Assembly (NCBI GenBank): GCA_003161515.1
Contig: PMOH01000310.1
Coordinates: 1-9,274, forward strand
Reading direction: 5' to 3'
Origin: Deltaproteobacteria bacterium
GTDB taxonomy: Bacteria; Desulfobacterota; Binatia; Binatales; Binataceae
DNA length: 9,274 nucleotides
The notes under the pieces are model-generated. The model was given only the letters and a program-made list of their open reading frames with translations, was not told where the DNA came from and made no database searches. Below, one piece after another: positions 4,995-9,274 of the stretch (the first letter of the stretch is position 1; every line of letters begins with the position of its first letter). Both the position numbers and the translations under genes were made by a program.

Positions 4995-7505
4995 ATGTTC
5001 GCAACCAAAAAAATTATCTCGATAGTCAGAAATTTAGTAATGGGACTTCCTCTCGCGGCCTTATTGGTTATCGTCGGGATGGCCGGGACCGCGGCTGCAC
5101 GTCCCGTAGTGGTTTCTACCATTCCGGCGGACGACGCCAACAACGTGCCCGTAAATACCACCGTCACAGTGAACTTCGACCGATCGATAAACTGCCGAAC
5201 AATTAACCGATCTACTGTTCGGCTCAAAGTGAAAAGAAACGGACGCATCGCGGTCGCAAGCCTCAGTTGCAGCGATTCCACCGTAGTTTTGACCCCTCTC
5301 AACGATCTTGCAGTCAGCACCAGGTACGCGCTCGTTTTTCACGGAAAAATCACTGATTCCAACGGCGTGAAGCTGTGGGATACCGGATGGAGCTTCGACT
5401 TTACTACCTCGCCGAACAGCCAACCTCCGGCCACCGCAACGCCGACCGCGACACCAACCGCGACGCCAACTCAGAACGCCACTCCTACTGCTACCGCCAC
5501 CTCGACCGCGACGGCGACAGCGACAGCGACAGCTACCAGCACCCCCACTTCAACCGCGACCGCCACTGCGACCGACACGGCTACCGCAACTGCAACGGCT
5601 ACAGCCACCGCAACCTCAACCGCGACGTCGACTGCCACCGACACCGCCACTGCGACCTCGACTGCAACCGACACAGCCACGGCTACGGCCACTGCAACTG
5701 ACACGGCTACAGCGACTGCAACTGCAACTGACACGGCTACAGCAACCGCAACCGATACAGCTACAGCAACCGCAACTGATACAGCTACGGCTACCGCAAC
5801 TGACACCCCAACTGCCACAGCGACTGCAACCGCCACCGACACCGCGACCTCAACTGCGACCGCCACTCCTACGGCGACTGCCACTGCAACTGCACCGACC
5901 GTGTTTGCGTCCGCTCCCGCAATCATAGGATGCGGCGGACAAGGAATGGGGACTGGTCAGAAAATCACGGTAACCTTCAGTGAGCCGATGATTGCTGGCA
6001 CGATTACCATCCCCGGAACCTTCACCGTGACAGCGCCAGGCCCAACCAACGTAGCTGGAACCGTCACCTACGATTCGACCAATAACATCGCGACCTTTAC
6101 CCCGACCGGCGGAGTCTTCGCGGCCAACACCACCTTTACTGCCACGATCACCACTGCGGCCGAGAGCGTAAGTCTGTTGAACCTGGCGAGTAACTACGTA
6201 TGGACCTTTACTACCGGCACTGGCCCAGACACGACTCCGCCATTGGTTAACACCACCAATCCGGCTAATGGTGCCTCCAGTGTAGGAACCAATCAGAATA
6301 TCGTCGCCACTTTCGACAAGGGGATGGACTCTTCGACTCTCACCGCAGCAACATTCACCTTGATGGGGCCAGGGGTAACCCCTGTTTTGGGTAACGTGAC
6401 CTACTCGACGATCGGCGACACTGCGACCTTCACGCCGAGTGTTCCACTCACGGCCAGCACCCTCTACACCGCGACTATCACGACCGGGGTTACCGATCTG
6501 TCCGGTAACGCGCTCGCAAGCAATTTTGTCTGGACCTTCACGACCGGGCTTACCACCGACAGCATCGCGCCGACAGTCACGCTCTTGAATCCGGCGGATA
6601 GTGCCTCTGGTGTGCCCATCGACGCTGCAGTCAACGCAACCTTTGATAAGGCGATGAACCCCTCGACCATCAACCCCCAGACCTTCACCGTGACAGGGCC
6701 TGGCGCAACCGTCGTCGTCGGTAAAGTCTCCTATGACGTCACCGACATGATCGCGACGTTCACTCCGGTCAGTCCTCTCGCAGACAGCACCTCCTTCACC
6801 GCCACGATTAATGGGGCCACGGATCTGGCAGGTAATGCGCTCGCGACTACTGTATGGAACTTCTCCACCAGCGCAGCGACTTCGGGTCTGTCGCCGTTGA
6901 ATCTGGGAGCGGCTACCAGTTTCGCGATTCTCGCCAACACTGCGATTACCTCTCCTACAGTGACCGTAATAAATGGAGATATCGGTGTCTCTCCGGCGGG
7001 CGCGATAACCGGCTTCCCGGTGCCGTCAACCGTGCACGGGCACATATACCTCAATACTCCTGAATCGGCGGCAGCTGAAGCTTCCTTGCTGACTGCTTAC
7101 AATGATTTGTTCGCGTTGCCTGCGGGAGCCACCAAGACCGGAGAACAAGGCGGTACCACGCTGTTCCCGGGCATCTACACTGCCCCCGCGACGTCAATGT
7201 CCGTGACATCGGGCAACCTGACCCTTGATGCCCAGGGAGACACCAACGCGGTTTGGATTTTCCAGGTTGGCTCGACCCTCGACGTCTCGACCCAGGTAAT
7301 CCTGGCCAACGGCGCTCAGGCAGCCAATGTTTTCTGGGGAGTCGGCAGTTCAGCGACGATCGACGGCGTCATGCAGGGAAACATATTGGCCTTGACCTCA
7401 ATCACCATGAATACTACGGCATCGCTGAATGGCCGAGCGCAGGCACTCAACGCGGCCGTGACGGCCAGCGGTGGCGGCGGCGCGACGTTGCCGGGATGTC
7501 AATGA
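4995..7505 (+). CDS. Secreted multidomain protein: Big_5 domains, Thr/Ala linker, DUF3494 ice-binding-like domain
   Basis: The protein has 836 residues from the favoured start at 4995 (ATG 4968 would add nine). Residues 1-35 are a Sec signal peptide with an A-x-A-type site near AGTAAA. Residues 37-139 form a first Ig-like Big_5 domain (STIPADDANNVPVNTTVTVNFDR), carrying two Cys. Residues 146-301 are a Thr/Ala linker punctuated by Pro, Ser and Asp. Residues about 302-408, 412-519 and 522-629 are three further Big_5 domains, with 'V/ATF-x-x-x-M', 'ATFTP', 'FTATI', 'D-L-x-G-N-A-L-A' and 'V-W-x-F-T-T-G' recurring. Residues 632-836 match DUF3494: LGAATSFAILANTAIT, 'GDIGVSP', 'V-F-W-G-V-G-S-S-A-T', 'G-N-I-L-A', 'GRAQALNAAVT'. 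DUF3494 folds as an irregular beta-solenoid; some members bind ice, others are presumed adhesins. No sortase motif or C-terminal membrane helix is visible, so release from or loose attachment to the cell surface is likely. True ice binding is unproven. Confidence 0.85.
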   Translation: MFATKKIISIVRNLVMGLPLAALLVIVGMAGTAAARPVVVSTIPADDANNVPVNTTVTVNFDRSINCRTINRSTVRLKVKRNGRIAVASLSCSDSTVVLTPLNDLAVSTRYALVFHGKITDSNGVKLWDTGWSFDFTTSPNSQPPATATPTATPTATPTQNATPTATATSTATATATATATSTPTSTATATATDTATATATATATATSTATSTATDTATATSTATDTATATATATDTATATATATDTATATATDTATATATDTATATATDTPTATATATATDTATSTATATPTATATATAPTVFASAPAIIGCGGQGMGTGQKITVTFSEPMIAGTITIPGTFTVTAPGPTNVAGTVTYDSTNNIATFTPTGGVFAANTTFTATITTAAESVSLLNLASNYVWTFTTGTGPDTTPPLVNTTNPANGASSVGTNQNIVATFDKGMDSSTLTAATFTLMGPGVTPVLGNVTYSTIGDTATFTPSVPLTASTLYTATITTGVTDLSGNALASNFVWTFTTGLTTDSIAPTVTLLNPADSASGVPIDAAVNATFDKAMNPSTINPQTFTVTGPGATVVVGKVSYDVTDMIATFTPVSPLADSTSFTATINGATDLAGNALATTVWNFSTSAATSGLSPLNLGAATSFAILANTAITSPTVTVINGDIGVSPAGAITGFPVPSTVHGHIYLNTPESAAAEASLLTAYNDLFALPAGATKTGEQGGTTLFPGIYTAPATSMSVTSGNLTLDAQGDTNAVWIFQVGSTLDVSTQVILANGAQAANVFWGVGSSATIDGVMQGNILALTSITMNTTASLNGRAQALNAAVTASGGGGATLPGCQ
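5430..5897 (+). repeat. Low-complexity Thr/Ala-coding repeat tract
   Basis: The tract is 156 codons of almost strictly alternating Thr and Ala, with Pro, Ser or Asp replacing a residue at intervals. Both amino acids use several synonymous codons (GCC, GCA, GCG, GCT; ACC, ACT, ACG, ACA), so the peptide pattern is better conserved than the DNA pattern. It serves as an extended, probably glycosylatable spacer between the first Big_5 domain and the rest of the protein. Confidence 0.9.
5670..5801 (+). repeat. Higher-order repeat inside the Thr/Ala tract (30- and 24-bp units)
   Basis: Units beginning at the Asp codon are spaced 30, 30, 24, 24 and 24 bases apart (starts 5670, 5700, 5730, 5754, 5778), encoding DTATATATAT twice and DTATATAT three times. 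The 24-bp units at 5730, 5754 and 5778 differ at only a few mostly synonymous positions, pointing to relatively recent in-frame duplication. Confidence 0.7.
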
Positions 7506-7532
7506 TGATGAACTCCCTCTAATCCGACGCTA

Positions 7533-7560
7533 TCAGGCGGGGCTCCAGCGCCCCGCCTGA
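7533..7560 (+). terminator. Strong GC-rich hairpin after the ice-binding-like gene
   Basis: TCAGGCGGGGC (7533-7543) and GCCCCGCCTGA (7550-7560) form a perfect 11-bp stem with loop TCCAGC, beginning 28 bases after the stop. It is followed by A-rich rather than T-rich sequence, so it is not a textbook intrinsic terminator. It may protect the 3' end or pause polymerase ahead of the next hairpin. Confidence 0.45.
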
Positions 7561-7584
7561 AAAATCCTTCAATCACTCGAACGC

Positions 7585-7627
7585 AAACGTGCTCTGGCAG
7601 AACGCCGGAGCACGTTTCCTTTTGCTT
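7585..7627 (+). terminator. Rho-independent terminator of the ice-binding-like gene
   Basis: AAACGTGCTCTGGC (7585-7598) pairs along its full 14 bases with GCCGGAGCACGTTT (7604-7617), with one T-G wobble and loop AGAAC. CC-TTTT-GC-TTT follows. The long stem and T-rich tail 80 bases past the stop codon make it a convincing terminator. Confidence 0.75.
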
Positions 7628-7695
7628 TGGAAACCGCCGGGGGATTGCCGAATCAGATCCACTGTACTAACGACGAGTCTGCAATCTCGTTCGTT

Positions 7696-7699
7696 GGGG
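7696..7699 (+). promoter_or_regulatory. Ribosome-binding site choosing ATG 7707 for the CoA-transferase
   Basis: GGGG at 7696-7699 lies 7 bases before ATG 7707. The in-frame TTG at 7701 would be only one base from it, so the ATG is preferred. Confidence 0.5.
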
Positions 7700-7706
7700 T
7701 TTGGCG

Positions 7707-8918
7707 ATGCAAAACGGAATCTTGTCGGGAATCAGGGTGATCGACTGCGGCACTTACATCGCGGGTCCGGCCTCGGCCACCGTGATGTCGGATTTTGGCG
7801 CCGAAGTCTTCAAGATCGAACGCCCCGATGGTGGCGACCTCTGGCGCCTCTTCCCGCATCTGCCCGGCACGCCGAAGTCGAAACTGAACTACGCCTGGGT
7901 CCTCACGGGACGGAACAAAAAAAGCGTCGCGCTCGATCTCGGGAGTCCTGAAGGTTACGAGGCGCTCATGCGGCTGGTCAAAACTGCCGACGTTTTCGTT
8001 ACCAACTACCAGGCGCAACTGCTGACCAAGTTCCGTCTGAACTGGGACGACCTGCGCGCCGTCAACGACCGGCTGATTTTCGCCCACCTCACCGGCTACG
8101 GCGAAAAAGGCGACGATGCGGACTTGCCCGCTTTCGACGCGTTGGCATACTGGGCGCGTTCGGGCCTGATGACCAGCGTGACCGGACGCGACGGCACCCC
8201 GTCGGGTCCGCGCCCGGGAATCGGCGACCATCCGACCGCGATGGCGATGTTCGGTGCGATTATGCTCGGGCTCTACGACCGCCAACGTACCGGACACGGG
8301 TCGAAGGTCGGCACGTCGTTGATGGCGAGCGGCGCTTGGGCGCATAGCTGCGACTTGCAGGCGCAAATGCTGGGCGCCACTTTCCCGAAGCCGGCCGGTC
8401 CCACTCCCATAAATCCGCTCTCCGCCGGATATATCACCCGCGATGCGAAAGTGTTCCTGCTGGTCCAGCTCGATCCCGAACACGAGTTCCCGCGGCTGTG
8501 CAAAATGTTCGATGCGCCCGAAATGGCAAGCGATCCGATGTTCGCGACCGACGCCGCCCGCACTGAACACGCCGCCGAATTGTCGGCAATTTTGCAATCG
8601 CAGTTCGAGTCGAAGGATCTCTCCGAGTGGCGCGCGATGTTCAAGCAGTACGACATCAAATGGGCGCCGCTGCCGACGATTGCTGAAGTTGTGAACGATC
8701 CGCAAATGCGCGCCGCCGACGCCTTCATCGAACTCGACTGGCCCGGCCACGGCACGATCGAAACAATCAACAGCCCAATCTTCGTAGCCGGTTCTGACAA
8801 GCGCAAACCCGAACCCGCCCCGGAAGTCGGCGCTCAAACCCGCGAAGTCCTCCGCACCCTCGGCTACACCGACGCAACGATCGACGACCTGATCAAGCGC
8901 CGCCTAGCCGCCGGATGA
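7707..8918 (+). CDS. CaiB/BaiF family (class III) CoA-transferase
   Basis: The protein has 403 residues from ATG 7707, the usual length of the family. The N-terminus has the hallmark 'G-I-R-V-I-D...Y-I-A-G-P-x-A...D-F-G-A-E-V-F-K-I-E-R-P-D-G-G-D'. Next come 'R-N-K-K-S-V-A-L-D-L', 'D-V-F-V-T-N-Y' and 'F-A-H-L-T-G-Y-G-E-K-G'. The catalytic Asp (equivalent to Asp169 of formyl-CoA transferase) is D174 in G-I-G-D-H-P-T-A (codon 8226-8228), followed by 'R-T-G-H-G-S-K-V'. The C-terminus has 'NDPQMRA' and 'GAQTREVLRTLGY'. These cytoplasmic enzymes move CoA between carboxylic acids through an aspartyl-CoA thioester, forming intertwined dimers. The substrate cannot be read from sequence; carnitine, bile acid, oxalate, 2-methylacyl and benzylsuccinate relatives all share these motifs. 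It stands alone on the + strand after a terminator and is convergent with a lipase-like gene. Confidence 0.9.
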   Translation: MQNGILSGIRVIDCGTYIAGPASATVMSDFGAEVFKIERPDGGDLWRLFPHLPGTPKSKLNYAWVLTGRNKKSVALDLGSPEGYEALMRLVKTADVFVTNYQAQLLTKFRLNWDDLRAVNDRLIFAHLTGYGEKGDDADLPAFDALAYWARSGLMTSVTGRDGTPSGPRPGIGDHPTAMAMFGAIMLGLYDRQRTGHGSKVGTSLMASGAWAHSCDLQAQMLGATFPKPAGPTPINPLSAGYITRDAKVFLLVQLDPEHEFPRLCKMFDAPEMASDPMFATDAARTEHAAELSAILQSQFESKDLSEWRAMFKQYDIKWAPLPTIAEVVNDPQMRAADAFIELDWPGHGTIETINSPIFVAGSDKRKPEPAPEVGAQTREVLRTLGYTDATIDDLIKRRLAAG

Positions 8919-8921
8919 TCG

Positions 8922-9274
8922 CTACACAGCGGTCGCCTTCTGAAGCCAGCTCACGAGATCGCGCATCACTTCGTCGCGATTTGTTTCGTTCAGCATCTCG
9001 TGCCGGCCTTCCGGATAGTATTTCTCGCTAACGTTTGTGATTCCCGCCGCGCGATACCGTTCGGCAACCGGCTTCAGCCATTCGAGTCCGTGATTAATCG
9101 GGTCCTTGTCGCCGGCGAAAATGTAGATCGGAAGGTCTTTGCGAATTTGCGCGAGCGCCGCCGGATCGACTAATCGGCTCGCCCCCGCCGCCATCGTCTG
9201 CATCGCCGCCTTGTTGATTCCAAATCCGCAAAGAGGATCCGCCTCGTACGCATCCACCGCCGCAGGGTCGCGGC
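8922..9274 (-). CDS. Alpha/beta hydrolase, monoacylglycerol-lipase-like, 3' part
   Basis: The frame reads from the right edge of the window to TAG at 8922-8924, giving about 117 codons of the C-terminal part of a longer protein. A GTG at 9257 is not the start: coding continues upstream through R-D-P-A-A-V-D-A-Y-E-A-D-P-L, a segment typical of the cap and core of monoacylglycerol lipases (serine aminopeptidase S33 / Hydrolase_4 family). The catalytic Asp is in F-A-G-D-K-D-P-I (second Asp, 9102-9104). The catalytic His is in G-R-H-E-M-L-N-E (9000-9002), a motif strongly characteristic of this group. The nucleophile elbow G-x-S-x-G lies beyond the window. It likely hydrolyses monoglycerides, lysophospholipids or similar esters in the cytoplasm. 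Its stop is 3 bases from the stop of the convergent CoA-transferase gene. Confidence 0.85.
   Translation of the reverse strand, partial: RDPAAVDAYEADPLCGFGINKAAMQTMAAGASRLVDPAALAQIRKDLPIYIFAGDKDPINHGLEWLKPVAERYRAAGITNVSEKYYPEGRHEMLNETNRDEVMRDLVSWLQKATAV

Noticed and set aside
5375..5701. 108-codon + strand frame rich in Asp, Arg, His and Tyr
   Set aside because: It is an out-of-frame reading of the Thr/Ala linker inside the large secreted protein.
5430..5897. Repeat tract considered as a CRISPR array
   Set aside because: The units are short, contiguous and in frame, without unique spacers or fixed-length repeats; they encode a Thr/Ala linker.
5471..5926. 151-codon - strand frame encoding alternating Val and Ala
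   Set aside because: It is the reverse complement of the Thr/Ala repeat tract; repetitive DNA leaves all frames open and the composition has no independent meaning.
7653..8837. 394-codon open frame on the - strand opposite the CoA-transferase
   Set aside because: It lies antisense to a complete, well-conserved CaiB/BaiF gene with its catalytic Asp. Its product is rich in Arg, Gly and His without domain logic, as expected of a GC-rich antisense frame.

Overview
The window looks like a chromosomal segment of a Gram-negative, high-GC, probably free-living (soil-type) bacterium. It carries lipoprotein and Sec signals, a BON-domain periplasmic protein, YqjD/YqjE-type inner-membrane proteins and a DedA protein. 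It has no phage, transposon, tRNA, rRNA or CRISPR features. The mix of a DUF3494 'ice-binding-like' secreted protein, long Thr/Ala linkers and a CaiB/BaiF CoA-transferase would fit lineages such as Binatota or other Desulfobacterota-like soil groups. That placement is only an impression, because nothing here is a phylogenetic marker.

Left part (1-2776) is an envelope-maintenance or stress island of small proteins, all on the + strand. It begins with the tail of a Gln/His/Ser-rich repeat protein (1-162). A Ser/Thr-rich lipoprotein (246-536), a periplasmic BON-domain protein (561-968), a 51-aa DUF3309-like membrane peptide (1003-1158) and a Thivi_2564-type two-helix membrane protein (1183-1380) follow, closed by a strong hairpin terminator (about 1457-1505). 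A second tight cluster has a YqjD/ElaB-like protein (1573), a related C-tail-anchored protein (1823), a DUF3618-like protein (2115) and a YqjE-like holin-superfamily protein (2426). It resembles the yqjD-yqjE arrangement of enterobacteria, expanded to three proteins with the same kind of membrane anchor.

Centre (2856-4220) holds a DedA/PAP2 fusion protein. Its DedA half keeps the family's signature residues, but all three catalytic motifs of the PAP2 half are eroded, so it looks like a pseudophosphatase. A probable terminator follows, then a non-coding stretch with a possible promoter and two mutually exclusive inverted repeats, leading to an unrecognised two-helix membrane protein (4603-4911).

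Right part (4995-9274) holds a large secreted multidomain protein: signal peptide, Ig-like Big_5 domain, roughly 156-residue Thr/Ala linker, three more Big_5 domains, then a C-terminal DUF3494 domain. Two hairpins follow, the second a convincing terminator. Next comes a complete CaiB/BaiF family CoA-transferase (7707-8918), convergent with the 3' part of a monoacylglycerol-lipase-like alpha/beta hydrolase on the - strand (8922-9274, cut by the window end).

The strongest leads are the inactivated PAP2 domain fused to DedA, the domain order of the DUF3494 protein, the triplicated membrane-anchor cluster, and the overlapping inverted repeats at 4460-4489.
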